Origin: an uncultured Deferribacteres bacterium
GTDB lineage: Bacteria; Zhuqueibacterota; JdFR-76; DREG01
Direction: 5' to 3'
Assembly (NCBI GenBank): GCA_913009825.1
Contig: CAJVYQ010000018.1
Coordinates: 1 to 64,000, forward strand
DNA: 64,000 nt
Shown here: positions 17,283 through 25,794 of the stretch, in pieces
Layout of the letters: each line of letters starts with the position of its first letter
Position numbering within the stretch: position 1 is the stretch's first letter
The notes under the pieces: generated by a model
Told to the model about the DNA's origin: nothing
The model's database searches: none
What the model saw: the letters and a program-made list of their open reading frames with translations, nothing else
Program-made: the position numbers and the translations under genes

Positions 17283-18953
17283 ATGAAACGAATGATCACA
17301 CTGGTTTTTATGATTTTTATTTTGATGGCCGGTTGCAGTCAACAGGAGAAAATATCCATGAAAAGGAATCAGAATCCCGAATTTATCAAATCCAAACTGG
17401 CAAAATATACGGTAGTGGAGTTAAAAGTCGACCGAACTTCTCTGACGGATAATCAGATGGACATACTGAAATATTTGGTGAACGCGGCACAGGCCATCGA
17501 TGATATTTTTTGGCGGCAGAGTTACAATAAAGCGCTGGTTATGAAACAAGAACTGGCAAAATCCACTGCTCCCATCGACAAAGATTACCTTCATTTTCTG
17601 AATATCAATTACGGACCGTTCGACCGGCAGGATGGCGACAAGCCGTTCATCGGTGATACGCCTCATCCGCCCGGCGCGGGATTCTATCCGGAGGATCTGA
17701 CAAGGGGAGAGTTTGAAACATTTATCGCTGAACACCCGGAGAAAAAAGAGGAATTTTACAAGCTGAATACGGTCATCAAAAGAGAAGACGGTCAATTAGT
17801 AGCTATACCTTATGAAGAAGAATATCGCGCCTCGCTGGAAAAAGCGGCAGCTAATCTGCGCAAAGCGGCGGAAATTTGCCGGGACGAACGGTTCAAAAAA
17901 TATTTGTCTTTGCGCGCCGAAGCGCTTCTTGCCGGAGATTTTTTTAACAGCGATATGGCCTGGATGGATTTGCAAAATAATCCGCTGGACATCGTCATCG
18001 GCCCCATCGAAACTTATGAAGATAAATTGATGGGATTGAAAGCTTCTTACGAGGGTTTTGTTATGATCCGGGACAAAAAAGAAACCGAAAAATTGGCCAG
18101 ATTTAAAAAATATATGAATCAGCTTGAGCATAAACTGCCCGTACCCCGGCTTTATAAAAAAGTGAAAGCGGCGCCACGCGCGCCCATCGGTGTGTTCAAT
18201 ACCGTGTACACCTCCGCCGATGCCAATGTGGCCGTGAAAAGTATCGCCTTCTCTTTGCCCAATGACGAACGGGTGCGGGAATTGAAGGGGGCGCGCACGG
18301 TTCAGCAAAAAAATGTAATTCTGGCAAAATTCAACAAAATAATGGTGCCCATCTCCAGACGGGTTTTAATGGATGAATTCCACAGTTACGTGGATGGCGA
18401 TGCATTTTTCACCAACACACTGCTGCACGAATTAGCTCACCCGCTGGGTCTGAATTACGTGAAAGGGAAAAACGGCGTCACGGTTCGGGAAGCATTAAAA
18501 GAGAATTATTCGGCCATTGAAGAAGCGAAAGCGGACGTCGTTGGTTTATTCAATGTGGATTTTTTTGTCAGAAGAGGCGTATTATCACCCGAATTGGAAA
18601 CCAAATCGTACGTAACTTTTTTAGCGTCCATTTTCCGCGCCGTACGCTTTGGCGCCACCGATGCGCATGCCAGAGCCAATATGATTGAATTCAACTACCT
18701 GGTCAAAGAAAAAGCGGTCATTTTCGATCAGGCCTCCGGTCGTTATGGCGCCAATCTGGCCTGGATGAAAACGGCGATTAAAAAATTAGCCATCGATCTT
18801 TTGATGATCGAAGGCGATGGGAATTATGAGAAAGCCGGGCAATGGGTAAAAGAGATGGGAATTATCCCTCCGGAAATGCAGAAATTACTGAACAATCTCA
18901 GCGACATCCCGATCGATATCGAGTTTAAATTCGACCCGGTGTTATTCGATTAG
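17283..18953 (+). CDS. M49-like (dipeptidyl peptidase III-related) metallopeptidase lipoprotein
   Basis: 556-aa lipoprotein with signal and lipobox LMAGCSQ near residue 18. The C-terminal half holds a zinc-binding motif HELAH (382-386, in LLHELAHPLG) and a downstream EEAKAD (413-418), corresponding to the HExxxH/EECRAD pair of peptidase family M49. The HExxH spacing is like that of plant NUDX3/DPP III-like proteins rather than the classical HELLGH. Likely a peptidase of the periplasm. The N-terminal half (DKPFIGDTPHPPGAGFYPED, residues 120-139, and later) also fits DPP III relatives. ATG 17283 is chosen after AAAGGAGAGTTGC. A strong terminator lies 26 bases beyond the stop. The broken methyltransferase ends just upstream. 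Confidence 0.8.
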   Translation: MKRMITLVFMIFILMAGCSQQEKISMKRNQNPEFIKSKLAKYTVVELKVDRTSLTDNQMDILKYLVNAAQAIDDIFWRQSYNKALVMKQELAKSTAPIDKDYLHFLNINYGPFDRQDGDKPFIGDTPHPPGAGFYPEDLTRGEFETFIAEHPEKKEEFYKLNTVIKREDGQLVAIPYEEEYRASLEKAAANLRKAAEICRDERFKKYLSLRAEALLAGDFFNSDMAWMDLQNNPLDIVIGPIETYEDKLMGLKASYEGFVMIRDKKETEKLARFKKYMNQLEHKLPVPRLYKKVKAAPRAPIGVFNTVYTSADANVAVKSIAFSLPNDERVRELKGARTVQQKNVILAKFNKIMVPISRRVLMDEFHSYVDGDAFFTNTLLHELAHPLGLNYVKGKNGVTVREALKENYSAIEEAKADVVGLFNVDFFVRRGVLSPELETKSYVTFLASIFRAVRFGATDAHARANMIEFNYLVKEKAVIFDQASGRYGANLAWMKTAIKKLAIDLLMIEGDGNYEKAGQWVKEMGIIPPEMQKLLNNLSDIPIDIEFKFDPVLFD

Positions 18954-18979
18954 CGAAACCGGGCTCTTTTCCTGCAATC

Positions 18980-19014
18980 TGCGGCGTATCTCAAAAATAC
19001 GCCGCATTTATTTT
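18980..19014 (+). terminator. Rho-independent terminator of the M49-like gene
   Basis: TGCGGCGTAT, a 7-base loop, ATACGCCGCA, then TTTATTTT: a perfect 10-bp stem with a T-rich tail, 26 bases after the stop codon. Confidence 0.85.
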
Positions 19015-19280
19015 CTACCTTCCTTAAGTTTTTCTGAACCTTTCCGATAAAAAAACAGGCGCATGACAATTTTGCCGCCGGTTTGATGACTGTTAAAAAT
19101 GTGATCCGCTTGTTGATCACTTAAACATACTCTGTGGTTCAGCAACAAGCATGATATTATTGTTGAATAGATTTCGATGGATTATTCCTTTTAATAACAG
19201 TTGCTTGACCGGGTCGGCAATTATGCGCATTGCTATCGTCAAACAAATATTCGTTTCTCTGCAAATGACAGGAGGTACAC

Positions 19281-19979
19281 ATGGGAAGGCAAAGAATTTC
19301 CGGATTGATTATGTTGGTTGCAGCCGTTTTACTGATGGGATGTTTCGAAAAACTTACACTGAACGACAGTGAAAACAATCCTCCCGAAATTCCCGAGATC
19401 ATCATTTTTAAAGCGCCCTCATCTGTAAACGCACCTCAGGAATTGCAAACCGGTATAAGGGAATTAAATAATCAGTTGGCTCCCGGCTATACCTACCTTT
19501 CCATTGCCACAATCAACCATCCTGAAATCGAAGGAAACCAAGTCACCTGGAATGTATCTGCCGGCGTTTTTAAAGCCACAATCGTTGCCAATAAAAAAGT
19601 AGATGAAACAACCGATTGGACTGTAACCATCAACGGCAGCGATGATAACCATTCCTACAACAACTGGCTGGCCCTCCAGGGGAATTCCACGGTTGATGGA
19701 AAAGCCGGGGACTGGCATATTTTTTCTGAACAATTGGCTGCTGAAATTGGCATAGTCAATTGGAGCAATGATGCAAACAACCTGAAAAAAGGCCTGTTTC
19801 TATTCCATTATTCCGGAGCTGAGTATGAAATAGTAAACCGTCCCGATAAATCCGGCAGTTTTACTAAAAAACTGAATGGTATAAAAGTATTCGAATCATC
19901 CTGGGATAATCTTGGCAGTGGTAATTATACACGCCGGGATGCCAACGGAAATGTCGTAGATACCGGTAATTGGTCTTAA
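19281..19979 (+). CDS. Hypothetical lipoprotein
   Basis: 232-aa protein with lipobox LLMGCFEK near residue 21 and the ideal ribosome site AGGAGGT before ATG 19281. The mature part has no recognised family: a proline-rich start (NNPPEIPEIIIFKAPSS), beta-rich central region with WNVSAGVFKATIVANKK and WTVTINGSDDNHS, and a C-terminal repeat-like DANGNVVDTGNWS, suggestive of a beta-sandwich/lipocalin-like exported protein. Standing alone, flanked on the right by a nested repeat block. Function unknown. Confidence 0.7.
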   Translation: MGRQRISGLIMLVAAVLLMGCFEKLTLNDSENNPPEIPEIIIFKAPSSVNAPQELQTGIRELNNQLAPGYTYLSIATINHPEIEGNQVTWNVSAGVFKATIVANKKVDETTDWTVTINGSDDNHSYNNWLALQGNSTVDGKAGDWHIFSEQLAAEIGIVNWSNDANNLKKGLFLFHYSGAEYEIVNRPDKSGSFTKKLNGIKVFESSWDNLGSGNYTRRDANGNVVDTGNWS

Positions 19980-20064
19980 AACCGGACTCCATTAAAAAAT
20001 TTATCGCCCGGTTACCTATTTTTGTTGCTTCTGTAAATGGTTTTTTATATTTTAACAACAGTTG

Positions 20065-20319
20065 GTAACTATTCAGCCCGCGAAACACACTAAATACACG
20101 AGAGGGAATGATAATTAGTACCTGCCCGAAAACCTTTCTTTTTTGTTATTCCCGCGAAAACGGGAATCTATAAATTTATAATTTTATTGGATTCCCCGCC
20201 TGCCCCGGGCACGGCAGGAATGATATTTTTTTCTGTCTTTCAGAGGAGTTTTCGGACAGACACTAATTAAAGATGTTTTAGTGTTTTTCTTGTATTTAGT
20301 GAGCAGCCTGAGTAGTGGC
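20065..20319. mobile_element. Family A MITE-like element, interrupted by a family C element
   Basis: Begins GTAACTATTCAGCCCGCG and ends GCAGCCTGAGTAGTGGC, the inverted ends of family A (imperfect at the right). Without the internal family C insertion it would be about 100 bases long and resembles the AAATACACGA / TGTATTTAGTG type of inner repeat. Confidence 0.6.
20112..20269. mobile_element. Family C MITE-like element (nested)
   Basis: 158 bases bounded by TAATTAGTACCTGCCCGAAA and the inverted TTTTCGGACAGACACTAATTA (18 of 21 bases match). It contains an inner ATTCCCGCGAAAACGGGAAT hairpin and sits inside a family A element. Confidence 0.65.
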
Positions 20320-20557
20320 GGAAATTTGTAAAAATAACGAATCTAATTGTAGATGAGAAACTTAAAAATTAGCCTTTAATGACCTAAATATTTCTCTAAC
20401 CGCGAAGATGATTTAGATCTTTGGTTTCTTCTGTGGTATTTCAGTTCTGCGGCCCAATTTTTTTCAAGTTTCTTGAAAGATACAGCGATTGAATAAAATT
20501 CCAACTGCCTGTTTTACAAATCTAATCAATAAAAGAAGGAAACAAACCGGAGGAGAT

Positions 20558-20776
20558 ATGATCCAGGACTTGGCTCAAACCTATATTTTAAATTTCACCT
20601 ATGTCATTTTGAAGGCAATTTTTTTTGCGGTTGCCTGTTTCTTCACCTGGCGATTATTTGATTGGCTGGAAAAATTAGATATCCGCGCGGAGATAGCCGA
20701 AAGGAATAATCTTGGACTGGCCATTATGATCGCAGCCATCTTTTTGGGTTTGGCGTATGTCATCGGGCAAATTTAG
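20558..20776 (+). CDS. Small membrane protein, DUF350-like
   Basis: 72-aa protein with two hydrophobic helices: YVILKAIFFAVACFFTW (residues 14-30) and AIMIAAIFLGLAYVIGQI (55-72), separated by a charged loop KLDIRAEIAERNNLGL. The second helix and ERNNLGLAIMIAAIFLGLA fit one half of the DUF350 family. The start at ATG 20558 follows GGAGGAG; the upstream frame back to 20489 has no ribosome site. Its end overlaps the next gene by 20 bases. Role unknown, but coupling to a transglycosylase suggests the cell envelope. Confidence 0.65.
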   Translation: MIQDLAQTYILNFTYVILKAIFFAVACFFTWRLFDWLEKLDIRAEIAERNNLGLAIMIAAIFLGLAYVIGQI

Positions 20777-21413
20777 CCTCCTTATTTTTCTTGCACTGAC
20801 GATTGGCTGTAGCTTTGACACAGGTAAACAAGTAGCGGAAAAACCGGTTAAAGACGTTTCAACAAAAATCGATTCAACCGGAATTATGAAGAAAATCGAC
20901 TCAGCGTCGGTTAAATTGAAATACGAGTTATTTCTGTTTAACCCGGTAAAGGCCCGCCAAATTTCCCAATATGATCACCTGATTAAAAAATACAGCCGTC
21001 GTTTTGGTTTCGATTGGCGTTTAATCGCCGCCCAAATTTTTGCCGAAAGCCGTTTTCGTGCCAATGCCAGAAGTCATGTTGGCGCCATTGGTCTTATGCA
21101 GATTATGCCCGGCACTGCAAAACACCTGGGCATAGATCCCAATTTATTGCTAACGCCGGAACACAACATCAGTCTCGGCTGTCTGTACGATTGGCGTCTA
21201 TTCCGGCTTTGGAAGGAAAAAAAAGGCAAAGATCGACTGGCCTTCACCTTTGCCAGCTACAATGCAGGGCGAAGAAAGGTTTTACGCGCCGGTAGTCGTG
21301 TACCGCAACCCAGATCCTGGATAGGCGTGGCGCCCTATTTACCTCGGGAGACCAGAAGATATGTAAGTAAAATTTTTAACCAATACACAGTTTACAAGAA
21401 AAAATTTTTCTGA
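20757..21413 (+). CDS. Lytic transglycosylase (SLT domain) lipoprotein, MltF-like
   Basis: 218-aa lipoprotein (lipobox LTIGCSFD near residue 18) that should cleave peptidoglycan glycan strands in the periplasm. The SLT domain occupies residues 70-215: YDHLIKKYSRRFGFDWRLIA, then AESRFRANARSHVGAIGLMQ with the catalytic Glu in AESRF, the GLMQIMPGTA motif, and FASYNAGRRKV. Compared with MltF (about 480 aa) it lacks the N-terminal solute-binding-like domain. ATG 20757 overlaps the small upstream membrane protein gene by 20 bases, pointing to coupled translation. Confidence 0.88.
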   Translation: MSSGKFSLLIFLALTIGCSFDTGKQVAEKPVKDVSTKIDSTGIMKKIDSASVKLKYELFLFNPVKARQISQYDHLIKKYSRRFGFDWRLIAAQIFAESRFRANARSHVGAIGLMQIMPGTAKHLGIDPNLLLTPEHNISLGCLYDWRLFRLWKEKKGKDRLAFTFASYNAGRRKVLRAGSRVPQPRSWIGVAPYLPRETRRYVSKIFNQYTVYKKKFF

Positions 21414-21452
21414 TACCTGGAACGATTCTATCCACGAAATATGTGAGAAATT

Positions 21453-21465
21453 GTAACGATTCAGG
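21453..21465. repeat. Isolated family A end
   Basis: GTAACGATTCAGG, the variant family A terminus also seen at 23319, without a recognisable partner end before the complete element at 21648. Probably a truncated copy. Confidence 0.4.
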
Positions 21466-21647
21466 ACACGATAAGATTCTATCGGAAGTTGATTTACACG
21501 CCCATCCCCTCTCACATGAGTCATCGAATTCTTCCTTCCTGAGAAAGTAAGAACGGGAAATATGCTTCCAATCTACCTGCATCGTGACGAAAAACACAAA
21601 AATTCTGTGGCGATTCCCGGCACTTAATAATCGTAAAACAAAATTTT

Positions 21648-21807
21648 GTAACTACTCAGGTGTTTTCTTTCAATCTTTTTCGCCTTGCCGTGAACGACAA
21701 GGCTAAGAAATGAAAGGGCGCTAAAGCGTCCTATTTACGATAGCATCCTTCAGGATGCTTTCATGTCTTAGCCTGAGGGTTCACTCTCAGGCGACCTGAG
21801 TAGTTAC
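21648..21807. mobile_element. Family A MITE-like element, best-preserved ends
   Basis: 160 bases. The ends GTAACTACTCAGG and CCTGAGTAGTTAC are perfect inverted repeats, and the flanks AAAATTTT / AAAATTTT extend the symmetry. The interior holds several short hairpins (GGGCGCTAAAGCGTCC, GCATCCTTCAGGATGC) and a CCTTGCCGTGAACGACAAGG stem related to the repeat at 62332. Confidence 0.75.
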
Positions 21808-21846
21808 AAAATTTTTAATAACTCGCACAAATTTCAGCAGGCCCGC

Positions 21847-22287
21847 ATGGAGCAAAATAAAATCAATAAAAATGATCTGCTTTCCCAAACGCAAAAAAAT
21901 TCTCTGGCTGCAATTTTACAATTGATAGAAAAGAATCTTTATAACGTCCGGCTGCAGTTAAAAGCAGGAGAATACAACGGAGTAGTCTACTCGGTAAAAA
22001 TAGAAATAAGTCCGTGTCAACTTGATAAAATTTGCAATAAGATAAAGCAAATCGAAGATGAAATTCTATTCCTGAAAGAAAGATATGATCTTCCGGTAAA
22101 AGAAAGGACACTGAGCAAACAGCTTATGAGTTTGAGCAGTTATTTTTGGTCCGTTCTCATCGATAAAAAAACTGAAAAATTGAAGCGATACGGAGCCGTT
22201 CCGGATCAATTAAAAACCGAATTAGATCCTCATATTGATAGTTTGATTTCTCTTGTTAACGGGCTCTCGGAAATCGTAACCGAGTAG
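21847..22287 (+). CDS. Hypothetical helical protein
   Basis: 146-aa protein beginning ATGGAGCAAAATAAAATC just beyond a family A element. It is predicted mostly helical, with CNKIKQIEDEILFLKERYDL (about 60-79) and LSKQLMSLSSYFWSVLIDKK (about 89-108). No signal peptide or recognised family. No strong ribosome site, and its neighbours are repeats on both sides, so expression is uncertain. Codon use is like that of the surrounding genes, which favours a real gene. Confidence 0.5.
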   Translation: MEQNKINKNDLLSQTQKNSLAAILQLIEKNLYNVRLQLKAGEYNGVVYSVKIEISPCQLDKICNKIKQIEDEILFLKERYDLPVKERTLSKQLMSLSSYFWSVLIDKKTEKLKRYGAVPDQLKTELDPHIDSLISLVNGLSEIVTE

Positions 22288-22333
22288 CTTGATTATTCAT
22301 TGCGAATCTACATGTTCCACTCCGGTAGTATAT

Positions 22334-22700
22334 TGGACCCATAAAACCGGACAGTCGTATAAGGTGTAAAAACATCAGAAAGAAAGGTTCAATTGATTAG
22401 GAAAAAACATAAATGGGCATCCAGGCTATTTATCCTAAACCAAAACTCAGTAAAAGTGATAAAGGCCATAAGATTTACCCGTATCTCCTGCGCAATATTT
22501 CCACTGACCGGGTTAATCAAGTCCGGAGTGCCGACATCACCTATATTCCACTTCGTTATGGCTTTATGTATCTTGTTGCCATAATCGACTGGTTCAGCCG
22601 CTATGTGCTTTCCTGGCGGTTATCGAAAACATTGGACACCACTTTTTGTTTAGAGACGTTAGAATCCGCCTTAGAGATAAACAAGCCGATTTTTTCGTCC
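22334..22700 (+). pseudogene. IS3-family insertion sequence remnant (left end plus piece of OrfB)
   Basis: Starts with TGGACCCATAAAACCGGACA, like an IS3-type terminus. A short frame (22413-about 22690) then reads GIQAIYPKPKLSK, HKIYPYLLRN and ADITYIPLRYGFMYLVAIID, followed by WFSRYVLSWRLSKTLDT. These match the beginning of the integrase (rve) core of IS3 OrfB, including the first catalytic Asp in ADITYI. Most of OrfA, the rest of OrfB and the right end are missing, so it cannot transpose. Confidence 0.75.
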
Positions 22701-23318
22701 TACCGCAAGATAAAAAAGAGAGTGCGGATTCTTTCCTGCATGTTTTGCGAAGTGGATTTTATCCCAACCGTGTCGTTGCTCTGTTAAATGGTTCAAAACC
22801 GGGACGATGTAAACAGTCTTATCCCCTGGAGTGAAGATCGGCAAAGTATAAACAGCAAAACTACGGCGTATGTCTGTTAGAATTTCACTCGCCAATTGCC
22901 CACGGCCGATGTTGCTGAATTTACAAAACAGTTGGCAAAATAAGTGTTTTCCACTACGTACACCTTCCTTTCATTTGCATTTATCAGCAATAGTGATTAT
23001 CTTAAAAATAAAATTGAGAGTAACAATTTAGTCTTTTGAAAATTGAAAGGTTTGTGCTTCTTTCAATAAATTAGGAAAATTTGGCAGGTTTTCTTTTTGG
23101 GCTAAAGTCCGGTGAGTCTTGATACCGAAACCGTTCCACGAGCTAAAGCTCGCGGCAATGAAAAGAAAAGAGAGAATTAATTGCTACGGTCTTCAGATCG
23201 TGGATTTATATAGATAACCAACTTTAAGTGGCTTTAGCCTAATTCTACGCAAGTTGAAGCGCCAAGTTCTTATTTCCGTTTAAATGAGACACTGATCACT
23301 ACTATTTTTTTAAAATCC
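22701..23318. other. Intergenic debris with small hairpins
   Basis: About 620 bases with no supported gene. Around 23098-23255 there are short palindromic units (GGGCTAAAGTCC, GAGCTAAAGCTC, GGCTTTAGCC) of the same hairpin style found inside several family A elements. Small frames here show no family resemblance. Confidence 0.4.
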
Positions 23319-23496
23319 GTAACGATTCAGGTATGCTTTATAATATTAACTGTAATCACGCTTCGCGTCCCTACCCGCAGCAGGGAGGCCCGCAGAGGCG
23401 GGCAAGCGCTCAGCATAGTTGTTCAAGCCATCCGTCTCAGGCGGAGTAGTCGAAGGTTTCCTGTACATCAAATAACAATTATGCCTGAGTAGTCAC
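23319..23496. mobile_element. Family A MITE-like element (long-inner-hairpin subtype)
   Basis: 178 bases from GTAACGATTCAGGTATGC to ATGCCTGAGTAGTCAC. Its interior (TTAACTGTAATCACGCTTCG, then CCTACCCGCAGCAGGGAGG) is closely related to the elements at 28187, 45340 and 48717. Confidence 0.7.
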
Positions 23497-23509
23497 TTTT
23501 AATTTAACA

Positions 23510-23640
23510 TAAACTGAGCGAATCTCACGCTCATTCTGGAGGAATCTTGTCAAATTTTGGCAAGAAACCAACAAGATTCCTTCTGAATGAGATTTCACCC
23601 GATGGATTACCAATTTAGATTAAGAATCGCTCAATTCAGG
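23510..23640. mobile_element. Family B MITE-like element
   Basis: Ends in AGAATCGCTCAATTCAGG at the right and carries a degenerate AAACTGAGCGAAT at the left. The interior has TCATTCTGGAGGAATCTTG and its inverted partner ATTCCTTCTGAATGA, the same core hairpin as the family B element at 33387. It lies 13 bases from the family A element to its left. Confidence 0.6.
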
Positions 23641-23714
23641 TTTAAGTTTAAAAGGCATGTCGTCTGTGCTTTATGTAAGTTAACTGCAAATCGATCATCA
23701 AAAAAAGTGATTCC

Positions 23715-25721
23715 ATGAAACGTTTCCTCTATTTCGCCAATTTTGTTATTCTGTGCTTTTTCTTCTCTTGTTCATCTAAAAAAGAACCGGCAAAAATATC
23801 GCCCGTACTTGATAAACATTTGGTCCTCACAACAGAATTGGCTTATGATCCATCGGTCGCTTTTCAAGCCGACCTGATTTTTATCCGTTTTAACGGGGAT
23901 ACCGCGCTCCTATCATCGCAATTGGCAAGCTGGAAAAATAGCGGTTATTCCCCCGGCGTTATTTTTTCTACGGAGCACCAACCGATGGATACAGCCAGGA
24001 TTGCCTATTTTAAGCAGATGATCAAGCATTTTATCGATGAAAAGATTGCGAACATTGTGTTGGAGTTTCCGCACAGTCCTGCATCTGCGCAATATTCACC
24101 GGCGTTCATCTCATATTGGCAAAAAAAAACCGGCAGCCGGTGGAGCAACCCTGCTGATTCTGTGGATGTCTGGTACCGGGCGGCAAAATTGAAACAGGAG
24201 ATTTTCACTCATTCCCTGCAGCAGTTAACTGAATTTGGCAAAACATACTCAGCCGCTCGCGGCAGGACAGTTCATTTTTTCATTGCCACAAAAGGCAGCA
24301 TTGCAAATGCCCAAAATAACATTGTTGCTCCGGGGGAAGATGCGCTTAAATTGTTCAATGCAGATGGTATCATTGCTCAAAGCGGCTTCTTGTCATCCGG
24401 CAATTTTATGTATCAGGGAAAAAACAGGAATCGTCCGTTCGCCGAAACTTATTTTTCAGATTCCTGGTTCGCCAACAGCACGGATCAAAATAGCACTCCG
24501 GTTTTTTTACCGGTAGAAATTGAGAACCCTTTCAGTTTGATTGCCGCGATGATGCAGCCTTCCGTGGAACATTTCAGTTGGCAAAACATTTCTAATCCGG
24601 TTGCAGCAGGGTCTGCCCCCGGTAAGTCCGGAGCAAACCCAAAGAACAATGCCGATGTTTTTTCTTTTGTGCTCGAATCTTTGCAAGATTTCCCGGCAAA
24701 GGATACGAAGTGGCTGGAAAATCCATGGCCAAAGACCGGTGTGGTTTTTTCCGATACCTACATGTACCAGCGCGGCAGTCCGTGGACTTGCGAAATGGAA
24801 TCTTTTTACCAGCTTGCCATGCCGTTTTTGCAGCATGGTGTGCCGGTGCAAATTGTGCCGCTGGAACGATTGCAGGACGATGATTATCTGGATCGGTTCG
24901 ATGTGCTGTTTATGAGCTACGAAGGGTACAAACCGGCCGGACCGGAAGTTCATCCGCATTTACGTCATTGGGTGAGCCGTAAAGGCGGACTGCTGTTTTT
25001 CTACCTGGGAATTTCCAATCAATTCGATGAAGTGAACGAATGGTGGGCGGATTTGTACGATCGACCTCATGAACATCTGTTTGAAATGCTCAAAACCGGG
25101 CTTTACCCGTTTGCCGGTCTGCACAAAGTAGGGAGAGGGATTGTTTACACTGAACACAGTTCTCCGCGGGAGATGGCAAAGAAACCGAACAGCGGAGAAA
25201 TTATCCGGAACATTTATGTGGGGATTTTAAGAAGTTATGCCGGCAAAGATGCCGCCGTTGCATTGCAAAAGAACCATTTAGTTTTGCAGCGGGGCCCCTA
25301 TTATGCTATTTATGTTTCCGATGAAGGGGAGCATCCCGTTGCCAAAAAAATGACCGGGAATTTTATTGATCTGTTCGCTGCCAATCTTCCTCTTATCACG
25401 GAAAAAGAGATTCGCCCGGGACAAACCGGATTGTTACTCAATACGGACTTTTTTCCGCGGGATACCTCTGCCGTTGTTTTATCTTCCGGCGTAATCTCCA
25501 ACATAGAAACGGATTCACTGGGGATCCGGTTTGATTCTTTCCTGAATATCGCTGCTCCCGCCACAACTTTTTTGCACTTACCCGGACGACCACAAACAAT
25601 CAGTTGCAAAGATGGAAACAGAGGGGAAATCCTCTACAGGCAAATTTGGTTCGATGCACAAAAATTGTTGCAATTAACTTATTCCTGTGCAGGACAGCCG
25701 GTTCGAATTGAAATTAAATAA
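23715..25721 (+). CDS. Lipoprotein with TIM-barrel-like and GATase-like domains, unknown substrate
   Basis: 668-aa lipoprotein with lipobox CFFFSCSSK near residue 19. Residues about 35-290 look like a TIM-barrel hydrolase (repeated beta-alpha units such as ADLIFIRFNGDTALLSSQLA and HFIDEKIANIVLEFPHSP). A second region (about 340-460) resembles a class I glutamine-amidotransferase-like fold of the kind found in beta-galactosidase trimerisation domains: GVVFSDTYMYQRGS, PVQIVPLERLQDDDYLDRFD and VLFMSYEGYKPAGPEVHPHL. A beta-rich C-terminus follows. Probably a cell-surface carbohydrate-active or sensing protein; no catalytic residues can be assigned with confidence. Followed 73 bases later by a subtilase gene. 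Confidence 0.6.
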   Translation: MKRFLYFANFVILCFFFSCSSKKEPAKISPVLDKHLVLTTELAYDPSVAFQADLIFIRFNGDTALLSSQLASWKNSGYSPGVIFSTEHQPMDTARIAYFKQMIKHFIDEKIANIVLEFPHSPASAQYSPAFISYWQKKTGSRWSNPADSVDVWYRAAKLKQEIFTHSLQQLTEFGKTYSAARGRTVHFFIATKGSIANAQNNIVAPGEDALKLFNADGIIAQSGFLSSGNFMYQGKNRNRPFAETYFSDSWFANSTDQNSTPVFLPVEIENPFSLIAAMMQPSVEHFSWQNISNPVAAGSAPGKSGANPKNNADVFSFVLESLQDFPAKDTKWLENPWPKTGVVFSDTYMYQRGSPWTCEMESFYQLAMPFLQHGVPVQIVPLERLQDDDYLDRFDVLFMSYEGYKPAGPEVHPHLRHWVSRKGGLLFFYLGISNQFDEVNEWWADLYDRPHEHLFEMLKTGLYPFAGLHKVGRGIVYTEHSSPREMAKKPNSGEIIRNIYVGILRSYAGKDAAVALQKNHLVLQRGPYYAIYVSDEGEHPVAKKMTGNFIDLFAANLPLITEKEIRPGQTGLLLNTDFFPRDTSAVVLSSGVISNIETDSLGIRFDSFLNIAAPATTFLHLPGRPQTISCKDGNRGEILYRQIWFDAQKLLQLTYSCAGQPVRIEIK

Positions 25722-25794
25722 TTACCGGTGTTTGTCAGCAGATGTCACACAAAGTTTTGGGGCAAAAATCTGAACGATCGTCAAAGGATGGAAA

